The notes beneath the pieces are model-generated. The model did no database searches. It was not told where the DNA came from and saw only the letters and a program-made list of their open reading frames with translations. DNA of 64,000 nt from Agrypnia vestita (taxonomy: Eukaryota > Arthropoda > Insecta > Trichoptera > Phryganeidae): positions 1 to 64,000 of the forward strand of contig JADDOH010004014.1 in the NCBI GenBank assembly GCA_016648135.1, read 5' to 3'. Positions 45,545 to 56,772 of this stretch are shown here, in pieces. A program made the translations under genes and the position numbers. The first letter of the stretch is position 1. Each line of letters starts with the position of its first letter.

Positions 45545-45719
45545 GTTAATCTTTCTTAGGTTTTCACGGCCACTCAGAATCTTCAAGTTTGTGTTTACTG
45601 GGGTATTATGCCGTGTTGTTACGACCCCATTGCAGGGTCCATCATCGAAACGTCGGCCCGAAAGGTCGTAACAACACGGCATAATACCCCAGTAAACACA
45701 AACTTGAAGTTAATCTTTC
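45545..45719. mobile_element. Foldback element with 46-bp stem and 11-bp TSD
   Basis: Inserted segment 45556-45708, flanked by identical GTTAATCTTTC at 45545-45555 and 45709-45719. A perfect 46-bp inverted repeat (45581-45626 with 45664-45709, starting CTTCAAGTTTGTGTTTACTG) surrounds a 37-bp loop. The loop contains CATCATCGAAACGTCGG. On the minus strand the loop and inner stem read GATGATGGACCC, TGCAAT, GGGGTCG, TAAC, a degenerate hammerhead layout. The left end TTAGGTTTTCACGGCC recurs at 9153. The foldback form, odd-length duplication and hammerhead-like core all suggest a remnant of a Penelope-like element terminal repeat, which is inference. Confidence 0.7.
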
Positions 45720-46317
45720 GTTTACTTTTTCGACAACAACCCGACGTCTTAATTGCAATTTGTTCTTACGTTTGATAGAGTTCGCGTGTAGTGCAAGATA
45801 TTAATTAGTCATCATGATTCAGATTTTCAAAAATGTTGTGCTATTTAGTTATGGAGTCTTTTAAAAAGTCTTTTAAAACTAAAACAATAAAAACTATTCA
45901 CTTAAACAAGCATTTATTGCCATTTACCTAATTAATTAATTACCATTATAATGATATAAATACTAACGCCAAGTGACAATACCTCTTAAATAATGGAATA
46001 GTGCAACCAAGGCAACAGTATCGTATCACCTTTTGTTCCAGAATACGAATAATTAGAATTTGAATGCAAAATAATATATCTACTATGTAATGCCATACAA
46101 AATACCTATCTATAGTATTAATACAATGTACAATACAGCTCAAATTAGTACTTATGAATATATATTCGATACGTGAGAGCCGAGTCAGAATTATGCGATT
46201 TCAACACATGTGATTGGTAGGTTAATGGCGAATATTTTAAATCGAAAATAATCCATTTTTATGAAGACACTAAGAACTGATAATATGCCCAGTGCATCTT
46301 ATCACTTATGTACATTC
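45720..46317. other. No gene recognised
   Basis: AT-rich; only short frames. Confidence 0.5.
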
Positions 46318-46606
46318 ACGTACAAAAAATAGAACTGCATATCTTCGCATAGTTACTTATTATATTTTTTTTAACATGCAGGGGGATTATCATGATCCCT
46401 AATGTGTCATGGGTAATGACTTGTAAGATAGTTCTTGTGTGATATTAAAATCCTTCCACGTACAACAAATATAGAACTGCATATCTTCGCGTAGTTACAT
46501 ATTACATTTTTTTAGCATGCAGATAGATTATCATGATCCCTAATGTGTTAATATTAATGACTTGTTAGATAGTTGCGGTGTGATATTAAAATCCTACCAC
46601 GTACAA
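46318..46606 (+). repeat. Direct tandem duplication, period 142 bp
   Basis: AGAACTGCATATCTTCGC occurs at 46331 and 46473. Each copy continues to GATTATCATGATCCCTAATG, ATGACTTGT.AGATAGTT, GTGTGATATTAAAATCC and CCACGTACAA. A third start (CCACGTACAAATG) at about 46597 ends the array. Confidence 0.88.
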
Positions 46607-46815
46607 ATGTGAGAGGAAGTTCGCTTACAGTGTCATATAATCAAAGTACATAATTCAGTCTACAACAAATATGTTAGAGGTCCAAATGAAATATAATAAT
46701 GTAATAATGGAATATATATAATAGATAAATTGAAGTAATTAATTAAGAACATTAAATATATTAATAATTATAAAATAATAATAATAAAGCCTTTATTCAC
46801 TGACCATTTTTTACA
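46607..46815. other. No feature
   Basis: AT-rich spacer. Confidence 0.4.
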
Positions 46816-46916
46816 TTTATATATACATATATATATATCATCCCTTTATATACTATATATAATAATATAATATCTATAATACTATATATATATACTCTCT
46901 TATATATAATATATAC

Positions 46917-46951
<35 letters not shown>

Positions 46952-46965
46952 TTAGTAAACATATT
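46816..46965. repeat. AT microsatellite
   Basis: Mostly (TA)n with interruptions; the longest pure run is around 46916-46940. Confidence 0.9.
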
Positions 46966-47062
46966 TTTCATTTTTTCAAGGAAACGAGTCCCGTAATATT
47001 GGATACGAAATAAATAAATTAAATGCAGAGATATACACAAATATCAAATAATAAAACTGAAC

Positions 47063-47125
47063 AATTAATTGCTGGAACCTGGATTCGAACCACGAACCTG
47101 TCTCTGTAGAGGTAGAATGGAGAAT
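47063..47125 (-). mobile_element. tRNA-like SINE head fragment
   Basis: The minus strand has GTTCGTGGTTCGAATCCAGG, a strong box B, with the sequence then running into AT-rich DNA. Probably a family A relative; box A not clear. Confidence 0.4.
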
Positions 47126-49740
47126 GCGTCCACGGACGAGTGTTGCGTGCGTAATATTCGAGAGCTTGCGGTCATGGATGACTGACTTGCATTGCGTGAC
47201 GTCATTGTATTGTTGTTTTCAAAATTCGCCTACCACGCTAGCTTCAAATTGCGTTAACTCAGCCAAATTAATTTTTTTTAATGATGACCCAAATTATTTA
47301 AAACATCAAAATATATATAAATAAATCATAAGTAAAACACAGTAAAAAAATTTTTTTTTGAAAATGTCGAGACCAATTGATTTTTAAATAGGTATATCAA
47401 TTATTCAAAAATAAATTTAAAAAACACATGTATACATTTCAAATGGCGTATGATACAAGACATAACGTTATCATAAATTGCATAGACCTAGAAGGAGGGT
47501 CCTACTTATACAGTCGGCACTTCTGGTCTTACGTCTGCTAGTTCCATTGTTAGTACCGACGATGAGATGCTGAATTGATTATGCTGCTCCCACATTATGA
47601 TACTGTTCCCACGACCGCCAGTGTGAAGTCTCATCATCGTGTCGTGAGACAGGTACTTGAATTGCGCGACAAATATTAACGCTGGCGACACTTTGCTCTC
47701 GTCACTTTTAAGGCGATTTTTCAATTATGTCAAATTGTTGTTCCTTGATTTCCCGAAATCAAATGATATCAGCGTATCACTTGAGATAAATTAAGTCACT
47801 ACGTTTTCCCAGTATCTAAATTTATTTATAAAGTATTTTGGAGGTAAAAGTTCGTACTTTTTTTAAATACCGATATCAAGCAAACAATAATACAATAAAA
47901 ACGTGAACGTATATAAACCAACTTTTAATTGTTGGTGTACCTACGCACGCGGAGACATACACTGACTTTAGACGGCACATTCACTGCAAATGCATATTTC
48001 GGCGTTTTTCAACGAAATTGTGGATTTTTATTGTTCATTTAATATCAGAATGTGTATGATGGATTGCAATTTTTTTTAAGCGATAACTTAGATTGAATCT
48101 TTGTTCTTATATAAAAGTAATGAAATGAACATTATTTACAATAATTAAGAAAAATATACGCGTTAATCCACAGGCCACGGCAAAAAAATGTTTTTAATGT
48201 GTTTTTTAATACGTACAAAATTTACTTAATTATCTAGAAAATTAAATAAGAAAATTAAGAAATATTCAATATTAATAAAGTTAGAATGTTTCAAACTTGC
48301 AAGAAATTTTTACGATTTTTGATGATTTTCAAATGCTTTCATTTATACAAAAAGATGATTTTAAACAGTATATTCTTTTTATTCCCGTACTTTAAGGCTT
48401 TACTAACTTAATAAAAGTTAGTTTTTAAAAATAAAAACACCTTAATTAATATTTAAAAATAAAAATTCTTAAGAATGAAATGTGTCAAAAAATTACGCAG
48501 TTTGCAGATCAGAATCGGCGCGCCAGCCGGGAGAGGCGAACGCACTTACGCAGCCCATTCATTTTTTCATAAATAAATCACTTTAAAACGTGTTTTTATG
48601 CCAAATTTGACATTAGTTCAAAATAATATTATATTAGGTATATATTCGAAAGCAATCTATTTATTCATCGTAGAAATTAAGGTTTTTTTAAACTAGTTTT
48701 GTATTAAGTTGTATTACTACCCATAATCTAATATTAAACGTACGTCACATTTGCTGTAGTGGTTTGTGGTGTGTGCTTTGGTGACCTTGAATGCATCGCT
48801 ATATTCGTGGGATATCATTGTAATTTGAAATCAAGTAAGATATTAATTGACGACAAAATTTTTATAATATAGATAAATGGTTGTTAATTTTCTTTTTAAT
48901 TCAATACATATTGTTGTTGTATGTTTTTAATTCAGTACATATTGTTGAATTTTTTGTTTATTTTCAATTAAATTCACAAATTCGGAAGGCAAAATAATAT
49001 CGTAATGTGCGTATGTGACATAAGTTTTAAATTAAAAAACAGTGATATAGGAAAAATTGTTGTTTACTATTTTTTTACAATACATATTGGAGAAATATGA
49101 ATACGCTTTTTTAAATTCTAGACTTAAAACATTTAAAATTCGGATAATAGTACGCGAGCATGACTTGCGTTCTCATATATTTTAAGCGTCGGTACTCCGT
49201 ATGGTTGTCTCGTTTCCTCGCAACCTTTTTTCTAGCAAGAACACGTAAGTAAATACGCTCGTACAAGTTTTATCTGATATGACGTTTGTTCAGGTCTTGA
49301 TCTCGTATTGAAATAGCATGATCTATCGATTCGACATTTTTGACAGCTTGAAAAATGTATGACCAGCCATAACAAGAGCAAAAAATGTTTCAATGGTATT
49401 GTTGTTTTTTCATAATTTTTAAAGGAATTTATTTATCTTATTATATTAATAAGATTTATCTATTTTCTTTGAACATTATTTTATACACGTAATGTAAAAT
49501 TTAAGTTTTATTTTATTTTACTTGTCTTTTTGTGTAATTATCATAGTTTTCCTAGTTAAAAATGAAAAAATGTTTTTTATTTAAATTTATGTGCACTATT
49601 TGTTTTTTGTAATATATCATTTTAATTTCATTTTATCCATAAAAGCATTTTTGTTTTTCAAAATATGCATGTTTTGCTTTGTTCAAGTTAAATATTTTTT
49701 GAACATTCTGACATTATTAATTATAAAGAACTCCATTCTT
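47126..49740. other. No gene recognised
   Basis: About 2.6 kb. Short frames at 47124-47324 and 47506-47724 have no domain. A GC-rich patch GGCGCGCCAGCCGGGAGAGG lies at 48518-48537. An AATCAAGTAAGAT near 48830 resembles a splice donor, but no exon pair can be supported. Confidence 0.45.
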
Positions 49741-50040
49741 TCTATATAAATAAAAATGTAAATGTTAGTTTGTACAAAATCACTAATCTCTGAAAGTTCT
49801 TCGCCGATTGCTTTGAAATTTTGGCAAAACGTTGCATTTGAATACGAGGATGTTTTTGTATACTTATTTTATATATATATATTTTTTTTAATTTATATAT
49901 ATTTTTTTTTTTTTTTTACTATTTATTTATATTAATAAAAATGTAAATATTCGAATGTACAAAATCTTAAATCTCCTAAAGATGTTCAACTATTGCTTTG
50001 AAATTTTGACACAACGTTCCATTCGAATTCGACCAAATTA
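49741..50040 (+). repeat. Two copies of a terminal-like repeat
   Basis: TCTATATAAATAAAAATGTA at 49740 and TATTAATAAAAATGTAAATA at 49930 open similar blocks that share TTGCTTTGAAATTTTG and CAACGTT.CATT.GAATTCGA. Blocks of this type, starting TC.TATA.AAATAAA, resemble Helitron/Helentron 5' ends in insects. No CTRR 3' end was located. Confidence 0.4.
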
Positions 50041-50084
50041 TTTGAAAAAAAGGCGCCGGAACCTACCCTTTAAATATAGATAAA

Positions 50085-51208
50085 TATTAGGTCCTTACAT
50101 ATGAAATTGATGTTTTGCCGTACTGGCAAATATGATCTCAAATATCTTCTCTTTGGTTAGGAATTCCAAATCCAAATTTATACAGCTATTTACTCATGTA
50201 TTTGTGTTTTGAAAATTATAATTCATTTGTTTTTTCCTCAATTGTTTTTTTCTTTGCGTCACTCAGTTTACAAAATGAAAAACTTGAAATATCGCGTTAT
50301 TTACGAGTACGAGTTCCACCGTGGCACCAGTGCTGCAGAAACGGCTCGAAGGATTAATGATGTGTATGGCGACGGTGCCGCAAAAGAAAACACGGTGCGT
50401 TTTTGGTTCCAACGTTTTCGTTCTGGAAATTTCGACCCGCAGAACAAGCCCCGTGGACGGCCGGAGACCAAAGTTGATAATGAAGAATTGAAGGCTATTG
50501 TGGAAGCGGATCCATCGCAACCACATCCGAGTTAGCTGCAGGCTGCGGTGTTAGTGATTAAAACTGTTTTAATCCACTTGAAGCTAAATTGGTAAGGTGA
50601 AAAAGCTTGAAAAGGGGGGGTACCTCACGAATTGAGTGAAGCAAATCAACAACACGCGGTTGACTGCTGCGTTGCATTACTAACAGGCACAAATAAATGC
50701 AAGGGATTTTAAATCTTAAATCTGGCCAGACGATTACGGCAGATGTCTATTGTCAGCAACTGCAAACCATGATGGAAAAGCTAGCTGCTAAACAACCGAG
50801 GCTGGTTAATCGCTCTAGGCCACTGCTGCTTCATGATAACGCTAGACCACACACTGCACAACAGACGGCTACCAAATTAGAGGAGCTTCAATTGGAATGT
50901 CTAAGACATCCACCGTACTCTCCGGACCTTGCCCCAACAGATTACCAATTTTTTCGAAATTTGGATAACTTCTTGCAAAGGAAAAAATTCAACTCCGATG
51001 GGGCAGTCCAAACCGCCTTCAAAGATTTTATTGATTCCCGTCCGAATGGTTTTTTTAGTAAAGGGATCGATGAACTACCTATGAGATGGCAAAAGTGCAT
51101 AGATAGCAATGGTACAAACTTTGATTAAATAAAAATATTATAATAAAAAAAAATCGGCTTTATGTTCCTCCCATACTAAACGCCAATTTCATATGTAAGG
51201 ACCTAATA
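50085..51208 (+). mobile_element. Mariner element, internally deleted copy
   Basis: 50087-51206 (1120 bp) with 28-bp TIRs (TTAGGTCCTTACATATGAAA and inverse) and TA target duplications at 50085 and 51207. Compared with the copy at 56775 it lacks about 170 bp, equivalent to 57399-57568, with a 2-bp TC microhomology at the join. The loss removes the first catalytic Asp (CDEKW). It cannot encode an active transposase but keeps both ends, so it could be moved by an enzyme supplied in trans. Confidence 0.95.
50275..51128 (+). pseudogene. Mariner transposase pseudogene
   Basis: The N-terminal frame (50275-50535) has the paired helix-turn-helix region (SAAETARRINDVYG...TVRFWFQRF) and GRP linker. It ends after a one-base loss near 50520. 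Further small indels lie at 50565-50625, including an extra run of G. The C-terminal frame resumes at 50697 and contains HDNARPHTAQQT and YSPDLAPTDYQFF, giving the last two Asp residues with 34 residues between them (D34D, mariner type). Its C-terminus (QKCIDSNGTNFD) is intact, unlike the copy at 56775. Confidence 0.93.
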
Positions 51209-51301
51209 TTTAGATATAGGTACCTAACATATTCCGAATTTGAATTTTTTAATTACATTCGGTTGTCTTTGCTTAAATAAAGTGTTTCATCTATCTATCT
51301 A

Positions 51302-51990
51302 TACCTATAAAACTCAATATCCGTCTGTCTGTCTGTCTGTTCTCTATACAAATCCACACCGTTTGTCCGATTCTATTTAAAATTTGCATACTTATGCTTT
51401 AGGACCCGGCGGGTAACAAAGATAACCCCTATTCTCATACCCCTTCCCCTCCCCTGATATATTTTCGATGCAAATCTGTGCCGTTCGACCGATTGGACTC
51501 AAAATTTGAAAACTTATTCTTTAGGACTCGGCGGGTAACACAGGCAACATTTCCCCCCTATTCTCTTCCCACTTCCCCCCCTGACATATTTTCGATGTAA
51601 ATCTGTACCGTTTGACCGATCGGACTCAAAAATTGAAAACTTATTCTTAAGGACTCGACGGGTAATATATTTGACATTTCCCTCCTTATTTCAACCCTTT
51701 CCCTCTGCTGATATATTTTCGATGCAAATCTTTACTATTTGACCGATCGGACACAAAAATTGTAATCTTATTCTTAAAGACTTGGCGGATAACATTGGCA
51801 ACATTTTCCCCCCATTGTCATACCCCTTCTCCGCACCTGACATATTTTCGATGCAAATCTATACCGTTTGACCGATCAGACTCAAAATTTGGAAACGTAT
51901 TCTTTAGGACTCGGCGGGTTACATAGGCAACATTTCCCCTTATTCTCATACCCCTAACCCTCTCCCCCTATTAGGGTCGATAATCACTTT
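51302..51990 (+). repeat. Tandem array, five units of about 120-130 bp
   Basis: Units centred on CGATGCAAATCTGTACCGTT and ATTTTGACCGATCGG-like sequence recur at about 51345, 51468, 51592, 51719 and 51850. Each carries TTCTTTAGGACTCGGCGGGT and a C/T-rich stretch (CCCCTATTCTCATACCCC) before the next CTGATATATTTT. The first unit is preceded by a (GTCT)n run and has the same start as the isolated copy at 33337, which shows where the array was seeded. Confidence 0.92.
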
Positions 51991-52009
51991 TTGGCGGTCT
52001 GTTTGTTAA

Positions 52010-52260
52010 AAAATATAAATATCAGTTAAGCCAGCCATATGATAGGTCATAAGCCCTATAAAAAAACAAAAACTTTCGTGCCTACTTTCTCATATAAATA
52101 GCTTCATCTCTGTGAGATAGCTATAAAATATTTTGATAACAAAAATCCAATAATGGTGTTCTTTAATTAAAATTTTTAACATACTCAAAAATATTGTGAA
52201 TATAAAAAGTGAATGTAAACTGTAATTTTTGTATATTTTGAATTGCATCATTAATCGATA
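52010..52260 (-). repeat. Family R copy G
   Basis: Inverted: AGTTAAGCCAGCCATATGAT, AGGTCATAAGCCCT and CATATAAATAGCTTCATCTC, then TGTGAGATAGC. The region to about 52260 follows the family's upstream part (ATTTTTAACATACTC, AAAATATTGTGAAT). Confidence 0.7.
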
Positions 52261-53035
52261 CGTTACATTTTTGGTATTTGGTACACGAGTTGATGCTGTA
52301 TGTAAAGGTCGTCGGATATGATTATTAAACTATTAAATTAGATACTACCAATGCAAACATGTCTTGGGCAAACAGGGAATCCTTTGTACAGAATCCCTGA
52401 GGGTTATTCAAACACGTTCTAACCTAATAATTCAAAAAGGATCCTTTGTTTTACAATTTTTTAATTAATTTGTTTATGAAAAGCTGAAACTAACAGACAA
52501 AATATTTAAAAATTGAGTTATTTCCACAGAGTTAACAAATGATATATCAATAACCAAGAGCGAAAGTTAAAAAAAAGGTTAGCTAAGGGATCAGAGAAGG
52601 GGAGGAAAGAAATGACTTAAAGAGAGAATAAAGAAAAGTAAATTTGACATAAAGATTAATTTAAAGTAAATACATATATGTACATTCATACATCTGAACA
52701 TGCAAACTTATACTTATGAATAGTTTAAGATTCCTTAGTAAAAACAAATAAATAAATAAGTCACTTGGCACGAATTTAATCGGAGCATTTTAATTCATTA
52801 GTCTAAGCTTAAACTCGAGGCCCACAGTTTACACCCGTTGCGTGTAAGCGGGTTTCTTGCAAAGCATCCCAAGTATCGAATGTTTCTTTAGTAAAGACAA
52901 TGTCAACCTAGCGATGTATGAGTAGGGCCGATACGAGCCGATACGATAGGAGCTTTCGCCCATAATACGGTCCTGGTAGTGAATGTAGTGAGTGTTCATT
53001 AACTATTATTTAATTCTTTATCCTTTCTATCTACC
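52261..53035. other. No gene recognised
   Basis: AT-rich. The segment 52920-52980 (GGGCCGATACGAGCCGATAC) contains a short duplication, CCGATACGAG/CCGATACGAT. Unassigned. Confidence 0.45.
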
Positions 53036-53095
53036 CCCACGGGGAAACGGCGTGATGGTAAGTTAGTTATTTTAGTTAGTTAATAAATACTACTT
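53036..53095 (+). mobile_element. LINE 3' end only
   Basis: GGGGAAACGGCGTGATGG followed by TAAGTTAGTTA and TTTTAGTTAGTTAATA: the 3' terminus and tetranucleotide tail of the LINE family, severely 5'-truncated. Confidence 0.65.
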
Positions 53096-53894
53096 TAGCA
53101 TGTGACTCGAGATTATTTCACGTATACGTAGATAGGTACTTTTCTATTTCTCTATACCTTTGTCGATCGATTTGATTTGCTCGTTTTTATGATATCGCGA
53201 TTTATCACATAAATACACAACATCACATTACTGATTGCGCAGCGGTTCTGTCATCCCTTAAACAGAGAATGCTGTTTCGTTAAACTTCGAGTATGATGGA
53301 CCGACTCCTAAATATTTCTGGTGATTTCCAATTTATTATAAAACGAACAGAGTGCTTAAAATCCTCGATGAGTGCTTTCTTCCACTTCAATATCCCGTGA
53401 CAATATAAAGAGAGAGTTTTGACTAAGATATGTAACCAAAAGTCTTAAAATCACAGTTTGATGATTTGAAGATATCCACGTCCACGAATTTAGTGCGTGG
53501 TATAAATATAAGGAGTATTCTGATTTAAAAAAAAATGCGCTGTGAAAATGAATATAACTTAAAAAGTAGTTTTCAACATTTTCAATAGGCTCCATCTTTT
53601 CAGTGTTCATGATTTATTTTGCAATAGAGTTTATCAAATAGAGCTGAATAATGTTATGGTCTTTTTAAATGTCTGTTCCAACAATACAAAAATGTCAATA
53701 AATATATGGATTTTCTCATTACATGCACATGCTTATATCAGACCAGCAATCGATAGTGGTTAAATAATGTGCGCAGTACATGTATAATACTGGGTATATG
53801 AAAAATAAGTTCAGAATATATTATATTCAAGAACACATTCTTATTGTAATGTTACAATTTCTTCAGAACAAAGTTCTGTGAAATTTAAAACCAA
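53096..53894. other. No gene recognised
   Basis: One 84-codon minus frame (53356-53610) without a domain. Confidence 0.5.
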
Positions 53895-54030
53895 ATTATT
53901 AATCTTAGAAAGACATAGAGAAAAATCAAATCCACGAAAAAATATTTGGCTACTACCAGGATTCGAACCACGGATCTCCTTCTTTTCGGGGCAGGCGCTT
54001 TCTCCAATTACGCTACAGCGGTCTTGTACA
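53895..54030 (-). mobile_element. tRNA-derived SINE (family A), minus copy
   Basis: The minus strand reads box A TAGCGTAATTGG, 39 bases, box B GGTTCGAATCCTGG, then TAGCCAAATATTTTTTCGTG and GATTTGATTTTTCT. These are pol III promoter boxes plus the body shared with the neighbour at 54212. Overlapping open frames on both strands are not genes. Confidence 0.8.
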
Positions 54031-54211
54031 TTTCCATTAAATGTGTCCAAAGATATAAAATGAATCAAACAATTAATTCTGGCTTCCTCTATCGGTAGAA
54101 ACAAAAACTAATTTGTGCGTACCAGAAAAGTAGATTGCTCTAAAAATGGATAATAAATGTTAATCAATTAATAAATGAGACTTACGGATAAATTCGATAT
54201 ATTCACGGAAA

Positions 54212-54345
54212 TATACAAGGCCGCTATAGCGTAACGCGCCTGCCGTGGAAAGGAGAAGATCCATGGTTCGAATCCCGGTAGCAGCCAAATATTTTTTCGT
54301 GGATTTGATTTTTCTGTATGTCATTCAAATTGATTAATTAATTTG
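54212..54345 (+). mobile_element. tRNA-derived SINE (family A), plus copy
   Basis: ATAGCGTAACGCGCCTGCCG, then GGTTCGAATCCCGG, GCAGCCAAATATTTTTTCGT and GGATTTGATTTTTCTGTATG. Same order as the minus copy about 180 bp upstream, so the two stand head to head. Box A (TAGCGTAACGCG) is slightly off consensus. Confidence 0.8.
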
Positions 54346-54845
54346 GTGTTAGAATATATTGTTTACCGAAGTATTTTATTATTACAGAGAACGTTCGTTG
54401 TTGTAGGAGTAGTTTGATACAAAGAAGGTTAGACAAAGAGGGAGGGATGATTTGCGATAGATGAGGGGATTATCTGAACCCACCAGAACGTTTCTTCATT
54501 AAACTCCCCGCGTTACCTTGATCCTCAATTAAACAGCCTCCCATAATATGTACTCCCCTTGTAGCGGAGACTCCCAAAGTGTGTCTACGCTTTTCCTCAA
54601 TATTTACACTGTTAATGCATATACTTGTTTACTTTCTAGATTGCCATTTCGAAAATCCCACCTCCGTTTTTGATTGAAGTTGTGAAATACTTCCATAGAT
54701 CCCCACAAGAGTACCATAGGTGGCCAGCTGGGAATATCGCAAATTCGGATACAATAATCATACTAATGATATTGCAGTAATTGAAACACGTAAGGATTTG
54801 CGGCTAGCAAAGTGGTGTTTTTATTTACAAATTAATATTTGAAAA
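54346..54845. other. No gene recognised
   Basis: Ordinary-complexity DNA with no supported feature. Confidence 0.45.
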
Positions 54846-55190
54846 TATTCTTCTTCTTCTTCGATATTATTTAGACACGAGAGTCTGTTTATGCAGGAGT
54901 TTCTTCTTGTGATGCTGAATTCCGTCCATCTGGTAAGCAATGCAGAGATATGTTGGTAGCTGTATCGGTGACGTTGTTACCCCCGTCTGACCACATCTTG
55001 AACCTCTCAGACCTATCCCTATCCAAGGGATTGCTGTATCCCTAACGTAATCATGCAGAGTGCGGAGTCATCCCAGCAACAGCATGCAAAGTTCTCATTT
55101 CAGTTGCTCTCAGCATGCTCATTTTCTTGACAGTGTTTGTACTCGCTTCAATACCATGTATGAGGAAAGGTCGCATACAGGTCTTTTTTT
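54846..55190 (-). pseudogene. LINE reverse transcriptase remnant
   Basis: The minus strand reads LIHGIEASTNTVKKMSMLRA then TEMRTLHAVAGMTP, matching the LINE region where a Y/H-G-x-E-A-W motif precedes (R)A-E-MR-x-LR-x-(I/V)-AG. A frame-broken tail follows. It differs in sequence from the LINE at 59583, so it is another family. Confidence 0.55.
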
Positions 55191-55889
55191 TTGATTTCCA
55201 ATAGCTAAGTAATTTTTATCATATGTAATTGTATTTGTAATGCCGTCCTTCCTGAGGTACGCCCACAGAACATTTTACACATTTAAATTAAAATAGACTT
55301 AAAAATTTACACATTAAATCATTTAACACGTTGATGACTAATGGTACAGTTAATAATAATGATTCAATTCAATTTATAACATTAACATCACAATATAGAC
55401 TTAATTTTTAAATGTTATAAATGTTTAATTAACATAAAAAAGTAACATATATTAATCATATATAAAATGATTCATATCGAAGGTGTAGGAGAATTTTTTT
55501 TTGGAAAACTCTACCAGAGATATGGATCAGATTAATGTCCAAAGTGATATTTTTCAGCTTAGCAGTAGCTCTTCCAATAGGCATAACCATCGCCAGGTTG
55601 GTCATGTATATTGGAATATGAAACAATCTATGCTGACGCTGTCTAAGGTAATTATCTGGAAAATATAAACCAATGCTAAAATGCATAATCAAATATACTT
55701 CATTCTAGCCTCTTAACTATTGTAACCAAGCATAGCCTGGAGAAACTCGGTTGGGTATAATCAAGAATAATGCCCTTACTCTCTCTCATGTAGAGATATT
55801 TCTACATTTCTGTTGTTGTTCTGCCCACATACTATTTTGATCCTGGATATGGTTAATGAAGAGATGATCATTTTTTGGATGCGTACTCG
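55191..55889. other. No gene recognised
   Basis: AT-rich; a 78-codon minus frame (55456-55692) has no domain. Confidence 0.45.
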
Positions 55890-56150
55890 ATCGTCGATTC
55901 ATTCTTCTTCTACCCCTTACCCTAATGGGTCGGACTCCCTGCACCGCATAGAAGGTGCCGACTTTTCCTATCTTGGGCATCGCTTTCTACATCATCCCAA
56001 TTTAGTTGTAACCTCGCTTCGCAGCAGTCCTTCAAAAGTTTCTACCAGCTCCTTCTAGGATGGCTCCTAGATCTTCTGCCTTCTTGTCTTGTCTGAAATA
56101 TCCGCTTTGGCTGTCTGCCGGTATCAGATAGATATGTCTCAGCCACCGTA
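55890..56150 (-). pseudogene. LINE C-terminal remnant
   Basis: Across frame changes the minus strand reads GRRSRSHPRRSW, then LLKDCCEARLQLNWDDVESD and AQDRKSRHLLCGAGSP. This is the typical GRPR..W...DA.DR..WR ending of LINE ORF2. Stops are present. It is not collinear with the remnant at 54846 (wrong order for one insertion), so probably a separate event. Confidence 0.55.
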
Positions 56151-56337
56151 ACTGTTAATTATCCAAGTTTATTAGCCATTTTTTGCATAATATATATTTT
56201 ATGAAAGGGACTATACCTACATCAACGATAAACTGTCATACATTTTCTTCTTCAAATATAGCAAAATTATTTTGTGGTGACATAATTTTAATTTATATAA
56301 AATAACTTTGTAAACACCAAATTTTATTAAAAAAATT

Positions 56338-56430
56338 CAACATGTTTCGAAGCCAATGGCTTCTTCGTCTAAATTTTATTTTGTTATCCCGACGAAGAAG
56401 CCATTGGCTTCGAAACATGTTGAATTTTTT
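56338..56430. repeat. Long hairpin with hammerhead-like core
   Basis: TTCAACATGTTTCGAAGCCA, TGGCTTCTTCGTC (56337-56369) and its inverse GACGAAGAAGCCATTGGCTT, CGAAACATGTTGAA (56391-56424) form a perfect stem of about 34 bp around 21 bp. The plus strand has CCGACGA, stem GAAGCC/GGCTTC with an ATT loop, then GAAACATGTT, which fits the hammerhead order with a self-complementary ACATGT stem III. One invariant core base (U4) is changed. Confidence 0.65.
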
Positions 56431-56772
56431 CTCAATAAAAAAGTAGAGTTTAAAAAGTTATTTTATATCAATTTTGTCATATATTTGCCTAAGAAATACC
56501 CTCTAATCTTTGCGTGGAGGTATGGTAGTTTAGTGTAGCAGATGGAAAGATGGATGATGAAAGACGAAAGATGGAGAGGGGAGAAAGATCCCCAATCCAA
56601 CCTACCAGAATGGCAACAGGCGCTTCTCCGTTGACAGCCCTCGGATCTATGAGATACCGAGAAAAATGAAGAACCGCAGACCAAAGGGTGAAAAATCGTG
56701 ATGGTCGTAGTCAACACCGACTTGGAATAGTAGAGTGTAATTTGAAGGCCTTCATTAAATTCTTCGTGTTAA
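56431..56772. other. No gene recognised
   Basis: The segment 56550-56720 is less AT-rich and reads like decayed coding sequence, but I could not match it. Confidence 0.35.

Noticed and set aside
46816..46965. Origin or matrix-attachment site
   Set aside because: A plain AT microsatellite with no further evidence.
47124..47724. Two short frames as host exons
   Set aside because: No splice sites, domains or homology I can recognise.
53878..54104. Open frames of 61 and 87 codons around 53900-54100
   Set aside because: They overlap a tRNA-derived SINE on both strands.
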